A DNA stretch of 64,000 nt, from the NCBI RefSeq assembly GCF_949987535.1, contig NC_080079.1, positions 8,002,001 to 8,066,000 on the forward strand. The letters are read 5' to 3'. This DNA is from Balaenoptera acutorostrata (Eukaryota > Chordata > Mammalia > Artiodactyla > Balaenopteridae). The position numbers and the translations under genes were made by a program. Under the pieces are notes generated by a model that was not told the origin of the DNA, made no database searches, and worked only from the letters and a program-made list of their open reading frames with translations. Of the stretch, positions 43,971 through 55,250 are shown piece by piece (the stretch's first letter is position 1; every line of letters begins with the position of its first letter).

Positions 43971-44925
43971 TCTGCTCTTTGACCCCCAAAGATTCACGTT
44001 CATCTCACATGCAAAATGTGTTTACCCCATCTCAATATCACCAAAGTTCCAAACACTATATAGCACCAACTCAAAGCACCAAATCTCATGTAAATCTCAT
44101 CAGTTCAGAAGTTCCAAATCTCATGATCTATGTCATCTAAATTAAGTGTGGGTGAGACTCTGGGTGTGATCCATCCTGGGGGAAAAAATCTCTCTCCATC
44201 TGTGGATTTGTGAAACAAGAAAACATGGTATCTGGTCCCTAAATACAATGGGGAGGAGGGAGAAAAGCATAGGATACCAATTAAAGACATTTCTGTTCAA
44301 AAGGGAGAAAATAAAAGGAAAAGAAGAACTCTCTAGTTCCAAGCAATTTCAAAAGCCAACCGGGCAAACTCCATCAGGTTTCAAGACCTAGGAATAATTT
44401 TCTGTAGCTCTCGGCTCTGCCCTTTGGTCTTGCGGCTCCAACGTCTGGGCTCAAGGCTCTGTCTTCAGAGTTATCCTTCTTTTATCATGAAGGGTAGCAT
44501 GTGTTTGAAGCTGGGGAGTTTTATCAGTCTGCTTCCTGCCTGCAGAATCTGGGGAGCCTGACATCCTTCTTTCATTTTGTCCTTTATCTGTCCCTTTCAG
44601 TCTAAGATGGCTCTTTCTGCGGGTATAAAATTCTTAACAACCTTGTGGTTCTCCTATGCACGTCACAGGGACTCACTCCACTAGACCTGGCTCCTCCACG
44701 TGTCTTTCCTAGATAATATCATCTCTATTTCTGGCTTCTGCTGAGATGGCTGTGGGAATTCATGAGTCACAAACTGAGTCTCTTTAAAGAACTCTCTGTG
44801 TGACAGAATACTGTGACTTTTTGCTCCATACAAGGCCCTAGCAAAAGGTTGTCCAGTTATACCCTCCTTTCTCTCTGGAGCATGTTTTTTTCCTGACAGC
44901 AAATTTCCCAATTTTAGTGTCTTTT

Positions 44926-44956
44926 TTTTTTTTAAACTTCCTTTTTTAAAAAAAAT

Positions 44957-44995
<39 letters not shown>

Positions 44996-45568
44996 TGGCT
45001 GTGTTGGGTCTTTGTTTCTGTGCGAGGTCTTTCTCCAGTTGTGGCGAGTGGGGGCCACTCTTTATCGCGGTGCGCGGCCCTTTCACTATCGCGGCCTCTC
45101 TTGTTGCGGAGCACAGGCTCCAGACGCGCAGGGTCAGCAATTGTGGCTCACGGGCCTAGTTGCTCTGTGGCATGTGGGATCTTCCCAGACCAGGGCTTGA
45201 ACCCGTGTCCTCTGCATTAGCAGTCAGATTCTCAACCACTGCGCCACCAGGGAAGCCCTAAACTTCCTTTTTTTAAACATATATTTATTTATTTTAATTT
45301 GCACAGGCTTCTCTCTAGCTGTGGTGCGCAGGCTCAGTAGTTGTGGCGTGCAGGCTCAGTAGTCGTGGTGCGAGGGCTCCAGAGCACATAGGCTCTGTAG
45401 TTGTGGCACACGGGCTCTCTAGTTGTGGTGCATGGGCTCAGTAGTTGTGGTGCGTGGGCTTAGTTGCCCCGCGGCATGTGGGATCTTAGTTCCCTGACCA
45501 GGGATTGAACTGGTGTCCCCAGCATTGCAAGACCGATTCTTAACCACTGGACCACCAGGGAAGTCCTG
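44926..45568 (-). mobile_element. CHR-type SINE, itself split by another SINE
   Basis: A perfect 18-bp duplication ccaattttagtgtctttt lies at 44908-44925 and 45569-45586. Between them one SINE (body at about 45278-45568, head 'ccactggaccaccagggaagtcc') has its A-rich tail at 44926-44950, interrupted by a second SINE at 44951-45258. Confidence 0.93.
44951..45258 (-). mobile_element. CHR-type SINE (long form) inserted in another SINE's tail
   Basis: A (TTTA)n tail on the plus strand, 'ggctgtgttgggtctttgtttctgtgcgagg...cactatcgcggcctctcttgttgcgg' and the head 'gcgccaccagggaagccc'. A duplication of taaacttccttttttaaa flanks it (44933-44950 and about 45259-45277). The body variant 'cactatcgcggcc' is shared with the SINE at 2476-2779, so the two belong to one subfamily. 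Confidence 0.93.
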
Positions 45569-46140
45569 CCAATTTTAGTGTCTTTTGCAATCTGAATAGA
45601 CTGATAATTTTCCAGCTCTTCAAGTTCTGGCTCCCTTTTGCTTAACATTTCTTCCCTCAATCACTCTTTCCTCTTGCATTTTAATATCAGCAGCAAGGAG
45701 AAACCAGGCTGCCCTTTCAAATACTTTGCTTAGAAATCTACTCAAATAAATAGCTAGATTTCTTGTTTATAAGCTTTGCTTTCTGCATAACCACAGGACA
45801 CAATTTAGCTAAGCTTTCTGCCACTGTATAGGCAGAAAGGATCCCCTTTCTCTAGTTTCCATTAACATAGTCCTCATTTTCTTCTGAACCCCCATCAGCT
45901 GCACTTTTAACATCCATGTTTCAGATAACAGTCTGTTTGTGATGTTTAGGGGTTCTCTAAGACAATATAGGTTTTCTCGACCATACTCCTCAGTTCCTTC
46001 TGAGTCCTTACCAGTAGGGTCTTTAACATCCATGTTTCTAGGCTTTTTCTATAATGCTCCTCAAAAGTCTTCCAGTGCTTTTCCACTGCCCAATTCCAAA
46101 GCCACTTCCAAAAATTTTAAGTATTGTTAACAGCACTACT

Positions 46141-46155
46141 CCACTTCTGTCACCA
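46141..46155 (-). promoter_or_regulatory. retroviral primer-binding site (tRNA-Leu-like)
   Basis: The minus strand reads tggtgacagaagtgg just inside the 5' LTR. It differs at two positions from the first 15 bases of a tRNA-Leu-type site (tggtgtcaggagtgg), the primer associated with the ERVL/MaLR group. Confidence 0.6.
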
Positions 46156-46160
46156 AAATC

Positions 46161-46621
46161 CGTATTTGTTTCCTATTGCTACTGTAACAAATTACTACAA
46201 ACTTAGTGGCTTAAAGTAACACAAATTTATTATCTTCTAGTTCTACAGGTCAGGAGTCCCAAATTAGTCTCAGTAGGCTAAAATCAAGGTGTCATCAGGG
46301 CTGGTCCTTCTGGATGCTCTAGGAAAGAATGCTCCTTGCCTTTCCAGTTTTTAGAGGCTGCCTTCATTCCTTGTGGCCCACGGCCCTACATCTCTATCTT
46401 TGCTTCCAATGTCACATCTTCATCTTTCTGACCCTGACTCTCCTGCCTCCCTCTTATATGTGATATTGGGCCCACACAGGTAATTCAGGATAACCTCCTC
46501 GCTGCAAGATTCTTAACTTAATCACATCTGCAAAATCCTTTATCGTGTAATGTAACATATTCACAGGTTCTGAAGATTAGGATGTAGGCATCTTGGGGCA
46601 CTGGCATTATTCTGCCTATCA
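46161..46621 (-). repeat. 5' LTR of the MaLR provirus
   Basis: The plus strand 'gtatttgtttcctattgctactgtaacaaattactacaaacttagtggc' to 'ggcattattctgcctatca' is the partner of 43491-43970. Divergence between the LTRs indicates an old insertion. Confidence 0.88.
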
Positions 46622-47300
46622 TGGGGTAAGTCTGACAAAAGATGTGAAAGACCTGTATGTTGAAAACTGTCAATCACTGTTCAGAGAAATTTTAAGTGAC
46701 CAAAATAAATAGAAAGCAATACCATGTTTGTGGATTGGAAAACTCAATATTGTTGAAATGTCAATTCTTCCCAAATTGATCTATAGATTCAACTCAATAA
46801 GAATCTCAGCAGGATTTCCATAGGAATGAATAAGTTGACTCTTATTTGGAATTTATATAGAAATGCAATTTATATAGAATAGCCAAAACAACTTAAAAAA
46901 AAGAACAGATTTGGAGAACTTACACTAGCAGATTTAAAGATTTATTATAGAGCTCTAATAATCTGAACAGTGTGATATTGGCATAAAAACAGACATAAAG
47001 GTCAATGGAAAAGAATAGAGACTCCAGAAATAGGCCCATACCTATATTGTCAATTGATTTGCAACACAGGGGAAAAGGCAACTCAGTGTAGAAAAGATAG
47101 TCTTTTCAACAAATGCTGATGGTAGAATCAAATATCCATATGTAAAAGAAAAGAAAAGAAACACAATCCATTCCATATACCATATAGAATATTAAAAGTG
47201 ATCCTAAGTGTAAAAGCTACAATTTATGAAACCTCAAGATGGAAACACAAGAGGAAATTTTTGCAGTCTTGGGCCAGGTAAAGATTTCTTAGTTATGATG
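46622..47300 (+). mobile_element. L1 LINE (+), second part
   Basis: It continues the L1 of 42440-43490: 'tctgacaaaagatgtgaaagacctgtatgttg', 'ccatgtttgtggattggaaaactcaatattg', 'gagctctaataatctgaacagtgtgatattggcataaaaacagac' and 'caacaaatgctgatgg'. The 3' end is missing; the text stops being L1-like around 47260-47300. Confidence 0.85.
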
Positions 47301-47535
47301 CGCAGCCTGGGCTGGCGTGTTACTCCCTCCTCCTCTTGCTGTGGCTGTGCTCATTGTTCCTGGACCCACAAGAGCTACTGTGTAACTGTGAGCAAGAGGC
47401 TAAGAAATCACGGTGGCTTTAAGTCACCGAACCGGTGTCGGGCCACCTCCCTTCAGATTTCTTGTTACTGTGAGACGATAAACCCCTGTTTCCTTAAGCC
47501 ACTATGAGTCAGACTTTCTGTTACTTGCAGCTTTA
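47300..47535 (+). mobile_element. possible LTR 3' fragment
   Basis: 'ccttcagatttcttgttactgtgagacgataaacccctgtttccttaagccactatgagtcagactttctgttacttgcagc' resembles the R/U5 end of an old LTR. Family not assigned. Confidence 0.4.
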
Positions 47536-49150
47536 GGTTACGCCGCCTTTCAGATGTGTCTTAACTACCCATCCCTAGACAACTCCTTCCCCAGGGTGAG
47601 ACGCACTTGTTCCTCTAGGCCGTGGGGGACACTCCGCTCAGTCACCGTGTCAGCCCCCTCTCACACCCACCCAGGACCCCTGGGCCTGTCCCTGTGAGAC
47701 CCACGTCCCCAAGGAGTGACCTGGCAGGGGCAGGTTAGGCGGCCAGCCGCTCAAGGACAAGGCAGGAAGGCCTGGATCTGTACTTGTTCGCCATCACCCG
47801 TGGCTACAGTAACATTTAGGAGGCCCTCGTGGACCACAAGGGAGCCACCCAGCAAGGAAGAGGATGCAGACCGGTGGGGGGGGGGTCAGAGGTGGGAGGT
47901 CTGCACGACCCTGGAGATGCAGTCCGAGCCCGTCCAGGGTTTGTGGCATTCCCCTCGCAGCTCAGAGCAGGCTGGGTCCCAGGAGTACAAGTGTGCACCA
48001 TCGTTTCCTAGAAATAAGACTCCGCTGCACTTTTCAGGGGTGACCGAGGGGTGGCCTTGGAAAGGCCCTGGAGGTGAGAGGGGCTCAGGCCCTGCCCGGC
48101 CTCACCGCAGCCCCACCCACGGTGCATCGGAGCAGCCCCTCGTGGTGCGGGCGGCTGTCCTGGGTGAGGCTGCCTGCGGGGTGCGCCCCTGGGAGCAGGT
48201 GCTCCTGCTGAGAAGTGTGATTAGGGGGTGTTTACAACCCTCAGTGCCCGGGAACCTCTCCAGGCTGACACTGTGACATCCCATAGTGACAGCCTCTCCC
48301 GGAGCCCATCCCTGTGGGGTGGGCGCGGGGGAGTATTGTCCCCAGCCCTGGGGGTGGCTCTGTGTCTCACCAGGGAGGGCATCCTGGGCCTTGCTTGAGG
48401 AGAGGCCTGGACAGAGCTGGCAGTGGTGGAATTCAGGGTGCAAACTTGCCACCTTCCTTCAGTGAACAGCTTCAAAGGCTTAATTTCTCCCATCAGGTAG
48501 GTGGGGTCTGTGTGGGAGAGGATGAGCTGGGGGAGGTGTGATGGGGGGATTGAGTGCCAGACTCTCTTTCCGCACACAGAAGCGTGATATCCTGCAGGCT
48601 TCCCTTCACCCTGCGACACGGGTTCTGTGTTGTGCGAGCGTTGCCTTGGTTAATCCTCACCGGAGCGCCTTGCAATGGACGCGGTCTTCAGCATCTTGGC
48701 ATCAAGGAAAGGGTGAGTGTCGGAGAAGCAGGAAAGGCAGGCAGCCGTGGTCAGACCGTGTGAGGCTGAGGAGTTTGGATGTGACCCGGAGGGCCATGGG
48801 ACCGCTGAGGTCTGCCTTTGGAAAGAGGCTCTGGGGGCAGCACGGAAGGAGGACCTGCGGGGGCTCTTGTGACGGTCTGAACAGGGGACATCGGGCAGAA
48901 TTAAGGTGGGGGCCTCACACGTGGGGGGTGCTCTGTAAATATTTGCTGCTGAATGACGGAGGGGATGGAGATGAGAGGAAGGATTTGAGGGCTGTTTACC
49001 AGGCGGCGTTACTAGGCGTTGGAGACTGGATGTGGCAATGGGGTGGGCGGGTTGGCGAGGAGGGTGACATTTTATTTCTGTCTGGGGCAACTCGAGGGAT
49101 GGCGGTGAGATGGGGCCCCCCAGGAGGGGCAGGTTTGGGGCCAGAAAGCT
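47536..49150. other. GC-rich sequence, no gene assigned
   Basis: Open frames up to 204 codons occur on both strands (for example 47716-48276, 48538-49152, 48650-49159). They overlap each other with no recognisable domain. A G run of about ten bases lies at 47876-47885. Confidence 0.4.
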
Positions 49151-49184
49151 AAGATTCACGCTGGATGTGTGGGTTCAGCATGTC

Positions 49185-49890
49185 TGTCCCTCTCCCCCAG
49201 AGGTCATGTTTAGGGAAGCAATTGTCGGAGCTGGGCTGGCGCCTGGGGCAGTCTTCCCGAGCCCCCGATTCCACCTTTGGACACACGGAGGCTGACGGGA
49301 GAAGGGACCTGCTGGCTGAGGGCCAGCCAGGTGGAGATGCCCGGTGCCCCTGCCTCTGGGCACCCTCAATCACAAACGGGAACAAGCAGCCCTTCAAGGT
49401 TTCAGGTGTTTCCTTTCTTTGTTCCTTAGACTATTGTTCTGGACACACATCTGGAGACACCTGTCTTTCTACAAAGGCCAGGGCCTTTGTTATCAGAGCA
49501 GATTCATCTGACCCCACATCCCAAGGAGACAGAATCCTCAGAAGAACCTCGGTAACAGTGTCAAATGCCTGGGTCATCAGCTCTCAATATGTGTGTTAGA
49601 AGTAGTAGGAGTCTTTGGAGAAAAGCCTTTTTGCGGTCACGTGAATTAGGAAAACCCTGGGCTCCACATGTTAATGGACTCTGCACTGCAGGCCTTCTCA
49701 GGACCTTTAGTGCTGCCACGACCGTCTCTAAGAGGGGCTCCTGTGTGCTGGGCCCCCCAAGGGTACTGGACCAATGAACACCTTTTCCAGGGAGCACCCA
49801 CCCCCATCTCCCAGACCTGGTGCTCTGGGGTCACGGTTCAGGGAACAATGGTCAGAGCTGGGCTGGCCTCTGGGTGGAGGTGAGGTCAAG
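49185..49890. repeat. short diverged direct repeat pair
   Basis: A segment of about 50 bases at about 49201-49253 ('aggtcatgtttagggaagcaattgtcggagctgggctggc') recurs as 'gggtcacggttcagggaacaatggtcagagctgggctggc' at about 49829-49880. The sequence between is unassigned. Confidence 0.5.
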
Positions 49891-52850
49891 CCCCTCATTT
49901 CTTCCTCAGACAGACTGAGGCCTGGAGAGGGCGGGGAATTGCCCGGCAGAGCCAGCAGGCGGACTCTGGGCTTAGGACCCCTGGGCAGGATCCCTTCTCC
50001 TGTGCAGTCTTTCTGCTTCCTGTGTTCCAATTTGCCAGGTCCCCGGTGGGGCCTGCTTTTTCATTTCAATGGACTCTTCTGGAAGGCATTTGGGAGGGTG
50101 ACTGGGGGTTGGGCGTTGCCCCTGTCTGTGTCCAGGCCTCTGATGTGGACCTGTGTGAACGTGTCCTTTGCCACCCCCCGAGAGAGTTGTGTCTGAACAC
50201 GAGACAGACACTGGGCAGAAAGCAATTATGGCCCCGACATTCCCCATGGAGCCATCTGTGGGCCGGCGAGGCGGGAATATGCCTGTCTGGGCGGCGGCCT
50301 CGGTAAGGAGACCTCTGTGGGCCCAGAGACAAGGGCCGGCTTTGGCCTCGAGCCTCCCCGCGGGGCCTGCGGACAGCACCACGGTGGCCGCTGAGGGCGG
50401 CTGTGCTTGGCTGGGATGCAGCTGAGGGTGGGCAGGGAGGGGCCAGGGCATCCGGAAACCCAGTTTATGTAACAGTTTCCTGGTGTGACGGTTCCGGAGG
50501 GAACTTCATGTCACCAAGCGCAAAACAGGTACTTCCTTAGTTCATCCTGCGGATGTTTATGGGTGGTGAGGGGTCGATTCCACACCAGACCTCGTGTGGG
50601 ACCCCTGGGGGTGGGGAGAGGGACAGTGTCTTAGTTTGGGTTCCCGGCATGAGAGACCGAGATGAGGATTTGGGTGCCGGTAAGCTTGCTGGGAGCTGAT
50701 TCCCGGAAGCAGGATGGGTCAGGAGGGTGCAGGGAGTAGAATAGAAAAGGGGAAAAGCTAACCCTGGGTAGTGGAGGGCACGGCTGGGGCCATGATGCCC
50801 GATTCCACAGGGACCTGCAGGCTGGTGGTGGACTGTCCACAGGAAAGATGATGCAGGGCCAAGCCACCTGCTGGCTCCTTGCCTGCTGCCTGAGGTTTGC
50901 CCCTGGGGGTAACCCCACCCTCCTGGCTGTGTGCTCGGCCGTGCATGACGCAGGCTTGGGGCCGGCACCGTCGGGGCCAGGGCAGTGGGAGTGACACCTG
51001 TCCCCAAGGCGCAGCAGGGTCAGAGGTGGACCCAGGGGTGCCTGCCACGTGCCACCTGGCTCCAGGGCGTGGTGAGGTAGATAGTTTCGGGCTGGGGGAG
51101 AGGAGAATGGGGTGAGCCCAACCTTCCCATCCCGTGGTCTTACTCCCCTCCAACTTCCCCTGCTGGCCATTTACTATCGTCCAATGGCCATCATCACAAC
51201 ATATTACCTTGGAAGAAAGAGCTGTACAAGGGCCACTTTTGGAAAATGTGGTCCGAGGGGCCCGGATCCCCACTATCCCTCTTCCTGAGCAGGAAGCCGG
51301 CTGTGCCACCAGAACATTCCTAAGCATGGTCTGAGTAATGATTTACCCACTGCCTCCAGATTCAGGAAGTCTTATCTGGCTTCCTGAAAAACCATTAAGT
51401 TAGAAAAGCAAGTTGGAATTTTTTTCCCTAGAAACTGAATTAGTAATGCAATTTTTTTTCACGTGGTCATGAAAATGTTAATGGAAATCCTGAAAACGAG
51501 CCCCACCAAGCCTGCTGAGATGGCTCTTAAAATCTGGGGGCTGCTCAGGTTAGTGGGAGGATTTTTCTGCCTGTTTGGTGTATCCGGGATGTGCATCTGT
51601 GAGATGCTCCCCGCCTTTGTGGAGGTGGGTTGCAGAGAAGCGCGTCCTCAAAATCTGGTGGATTCTCCGCATCTCCCTGTGACGGCTGAGCATCCGTGAT
51701 GAGGGGTCCCTAACGCTGAAGTAGTCCTCCTTCTCAGCCTGTTACGCAGGGCTGCCTTCTGGATGGAGGAGCCCAGGCTGCCTGCTCAGCAGTGTTGTGT
51801 GTCAAAATACTTCAAGTGGAAATGTGTGTTCATTCTGCCATCCAGTAAGATCCCACAGAGAGGCTCCGAGGCCTCCAGGTCTTCGGGATGGGTGGAGCTG
51901 GGGCCTCCAGCTAGGGGCTGGGATTGGAGCTGCCCCCCGGGGACCCCTGACGTGATGGGGCTGGGACTCGGTCAGGGGTGTGGGGCAGTGTGATTATCAG
52001 AGGGCAGGGTTGTGGCAGGAAGGATGAGGCCAGGGTGGGGACAGCGGAGACAGGAACTTTGCCCACAATCCAGCTGGTTGGATTCCAGCCGCCAGAGCCC
52101 TAGGCAAGAACCCAAGGTTGCCCCACCAATGCCCATCCAGCTTGGGTTAGGCCGGTGGTTAGCAGCTTAGAGGGGGACCCATGAGACACAGGCATCAGAT
52201 TTTGAACAGCATGAGGATGGAGGAAGAGCATCTATATTAGAAGCCAGAATTAGAATTAGAATAAGACCCACTGGTTGACGAGAGGGACAATCTTAGAAAA
52301 GGAAAAGATTCAGGAGCAAGGGGACGAGCCCTGTATCAGGTCCCGCTGTGAGTACAGGGTGGGGGCTGGAGAGATGGAAGGACTGTTTCGGCAGCATGGA
52401 TAACACATTCCTGGGGGGAAGAGCAGGTCTGCTCACCCACCCCCTCCCCCAGGGCAACCCCCGGGTAAACCCCGTATTTGAACACTGGCACTCACCTGTC
52501 CTGGGCCACAGCTGATTGGACCAGAGAGGAGGCTTGATCCAAGGAGATCCAATCTTTTGGCAAGATGAGCTCATCAGCTTCGTTCCCCCCCAGAATTTTG
52601 GACTGGGACCGGAGACATTCATCAGTTGGATGGTGGCCCTGGAGCTAGGGCGGCCACGTTTGAGGGTTTGAGCAGGTGCAGAGAAAAGGGTTCTGGAGAA
52701 GAGGGAAGAATGAAGAATCCGATGATCAGAGAGGAGCGGTGAGAAACCGTGCAGCCCCGGGCTGGGCTGGGGCAGGGCTGCAGAAGGCCGCTGAGTTGTC
52801 CCAGCCAGGCTCGGGTCACCATTTTCCATACCTGCACTTTCTGCCCTCAG
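49891..52850. other. GC-rich sequence, no gene assigned
   Basis: Open frames of up to 189 codons at 50537-51327 (-) and 178 codons at 52293-52829 (-) lack domains, have competing frames and show no coherent splice context that I can see. No SINE or L1 is recognised. Confidence 0.4.
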
Positions 52851-53489
52851 CTCCTTGACATATTTTCAGACTTCTGGCTAAAGTCCACTTTTTGTGAGCT
52901 GATTTGAGTAGGCTTCAGTCGCTGGCATCTGAAACGCTCCCTGGGAGAGCCGGCGTCCTCATTGTCATCAGCAGGACAGAAGCCCGTGGGAGGAGGAGCC
53001 AGCTGGGCAGGGCCTGGGGTGGGGAGGGGTGCTCCTGCAGCTCTGTGCGTGGCTGGGCCACGTTGGATCCCATCAGCTCCTCCTGGGTACCACGCCGCAG
53101 AAGGACAGAGCAAGCTGGTGTCTGCTCATGGAGCGTGACCCTGATGGCAAGGGCACCTGGACCCTGGCATTGGAGAAATGGCCAAAGCATCATACATTCT
53201 GCCTGGAATGAAGGAGACTTTGTGTGGGACAGAAGAAGCATCTCTGATGTTTGAAGTCTTGTTAGAGGAAAAGCAAAGACTGTTCTGAGCTCCCTAAGGC
53301 TGTTGGATTAGCTCCAAAGGTCAAGGGTCCACTTTTGGCCTGGTGTAGGGGAAACCTCCTCCTGAAACTGCCTGCCACAGGATGGGTGGACTTGGGCATA
53401 GGGAGCTCCCTGTTCCTGCAGCTGAAGGACCACTTGAATGGGTATTACAGGACATGCAAGAATGGAGCTGTTGGCCTGGACTGGACAAC
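52851..53489. other. unassigned sequence leading into local repeats
   Basis: Possibly part of a larger repeat unit that includes the next two entries: 'caaaggtcaagggtccacttttggcctggtgtaggggaaacc' reads like a worn interspersed element. No gene recognised. Confidence 0.35.
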
Positions 53490-53720
53490 CATAAAGAACA
53501 TCTTTACCCAGGACAAGAACAGCCTCTAGCCATGACCTTGAAGATGACCATGACCAATGGCCATGACCACAGAGAATATCTTTACTTGCAGGTAGGACCT
53601 AGTCCCAGGGCAGGAAAAGCCCCAAACCATGACCTTGAAGGTGACCATGACCAATGATCATGACAATAGAGAACATCTTCTTTACCTGGACAGCCCCAAG
53701 AATGACCATGAACATGAGCG
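53490..53720 (+). repeat. local tandem repeat, about three diverged units
   Basis: 'agaacatctttac'-like starts occur at about 53495, 53573 and 53670. The block 'ccatgaccttgaagatgacc' occurs at 53530 and, with one change, at 53627 (97 bases apart). The units are partly conserved and of unequal length. Confidence 0.7.
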
Positions 53721-53945
53721 TGTTGCAGAATCTGATGGGCCCTGTGACCCGAGGGACAGGCAGGTGAGGCCTCTGGTCCAAACGCCCTTGGTAAGGCTGG
53801 GGAGCTCCTCCCAGGGACAAGCTTGAGGAACCATAGCTGGTCATGACATCATTTGTGGGCTGTTGTCCTGCTGGGGCTGGGGGCACCTGTGGCTGAGGGG
53901 ATTTGGAGGGATGGTGGAGGTGTGTTTGGAGTTGGGGAAGGAGGC
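53690..53945 (+). repeat. diverged duplicated segment, copy 1
   Basis: Shared landmarks with copy 2 at 55020-55250, in the same order: 'gcagaatctgatgg', 'ggtcca-a-gccct', 'gctcctcccaggg', 'agctggtcatgac', 'tgaggggatttggaggga'. Not assigned to a known repeat family. Confidence 0.7.
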
Positions 53946-54439
53946 ACAGGATGGGAGATGTAGTGACCTCTGGGGGTGAGAGCAGGGGAGGCCCCAGGAG
54001 GCCCACTTTCTATATGGGTTACACACTTTCTTCCTTTCTTTTCTTGGGCTCTGGGACCAACTTCTTGGTCAGGTGACCAGTGGTCCCTAAGGGCCAACCT
54101 CAGCGTGCCCTCCACCTTCCCAGACAGCCAGGGAGGGCTCGAGCCGCAGGGGACCCCCTGAGCCCCTCCATCAAAGCTTGTCCCAGAGCTGTGCTCCTAT
54201 AGCAAATGTCCCACTGTGCCCTGTCTTCTAACTGGAGAGGGACAGGGAAACAGGCTGCTTGAGGAGCCGGGTTAAAGGCATCGTGTGTGTCTCTGGGGAG
54301 ATAATCACCCAGGGCAGCTTTCCAGTGATGGCAGAGCCAGGGAAGGAGCAAGAAGAGAGGGCAGTGGAGATTCTTGCCTGGGTCCTTCCCAGAAAGTGAC
54401 TTGAGCGGATTGGGGCTGTGGCCCTTTCTGGGGCAGCTG
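53946..54439. other. no recognised gene
   Basis: GC-rich with overlapping frames on both strands, none with a domain. Confidence 0.35.
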
Positions 54440-54620
54440 GAATCCGGCAGCTTTTCGTAATTATACGTTAGTAATTATCCACTAAGACTTTGGTAAACAG
54501 CAGCCTGTTTAGCCATCCTTGAAGAATTAAATCATTACATTTATTGCTCTATCCACTCGCTATTAGCCTCCTAAGAGGCTTTTCCACCTCAGAACCAGGG
54601 TTTTCGTTTGATGAACTCCC
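54440..54620. other. candidate conserved non-coding element with homeodomain-type sites
   Basis: An AT-rich, repeat-free patch in a GC-rich area. It carries a close pair of TAATTA cores ('cgtaattatacg', 'gtaattatcc', about 54460-54480) and further ATTA/TTAAT motifs near 54525-54545. Base composition and motif density suggest an old enhancer, but conservation is not shown. Confidence 0.3.
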
Positions 54621-55019
54621 GGGAGAACATTAAACGGGGGAGGCGCTGGGGGGTTCTCTGTGACTGGCACCCTGACCATGGCAAATGTTTTTAAGTAAAG
54701 TGGAAGCTTCTTACACAGAGTGTATCTTAAGAAGCAAAGGGTCCAGTTGGAGGGGCCTGGAGACTTCTGGGACAGACACAGGCAGGCAGACAGGCTGGGC
54801 TCGTCCTGGGATGGGACAGATGCGTGTGGCTGGGTGGTGTGCGGTCAAGGTCAGCAAGGCCAGCAGGACCGACTGAGGTCCTGGTTTCTCCTGGACTGTG
54901 TGGTGAGGTCGGCTGCTTGGATGAAGGTCAGATGAAGGTCAAGGCCATGCCTTCAGTGAGGATCTGCCCTGCCTTTCCCTCTCGCCAAGGTTGCCCTTTC
55001 CTTTCTGGACCTTTCAAGG
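54621..55019. other. no recognised gene
   Basis: A GC-rich spacer between the duplicated segments. Confidence 0.35.
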
Positions 55020-55250
55020 ACAGCCCTAGGCCGTGACTGTGAAGATGAGCCCCCTGCAGAATCTGATGGCCCCCGACCCATGGGGGAGGGCTGTGGTCCA
55101 GAGGCCCTCAGCAGGGATGGAGCGCTCCTCCCAGGGGCCACCTTGAGAAACGATACGTAGCTGGTCATGACGTCTTTGGCTGCACAACGTTTGCCATCTG
55201 GGCGGTATCTGTCACCTGAGGGGATTTGGAGGGAATGATGGTGCGGGGTG
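55020..55250 (+). repeat. diverged duplicated segment, copy 2
   Basis: The partner of 53690-53945, about 1.3 kb downstream in the same orientation, with the same ordered landmarks. Confidence 0.7.

Larger units (their letters stand above)
43491..46621 (-). mobile_element. MaLR (ERVL-type) provirus, two LTRs and a decayed internal region
   Basis: Two similar LTRs in the same (minus) orientation, 43491-43970 and about 46161-46621, enclose an internal region of MaLR type. Minus-strand landmarks are LTR start 'tgtggtaggcaaaatg' and LTR end 'aacaaattac...ggaaactaatac'. A primer-binding site follows the 5' LTR. The interrupted L1 reads 'tttaggga-' before and 'ggggtaagtctgacaaaag' after, giving an approximate 5-bp duplication (gggat at 43486-43490, ggggt at 46623-46627). 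No coding frame of gag or pol length remains, and two nested CHR SINEs have entered the internal part. It is an old, non-functional endogenous retroelement. Confidence 0.85.

Noticed and set aside
45809..46033. 74-codon minus-strand frame in the provirus interior
   Set aside because: Short and without a recognisable retroviral domain; it lies in decayed MaLR internal sequence that contains a repeated 'aacatccatgttt' stretch.
47716..51327. several frames of 150-204 codons on both strands
   Set aside because: They overlap each other in opposite directions, have low-complexity Pro/Gly/Arg-rich products and show no recognisable motif. I take them as GC-driven noise.
53490..53720. CRISPR-like spacing of repeated units
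   Set aside because: Unit length and spacing are irregular, the units are diverged, and the genome is mammalian. They are local duplications.
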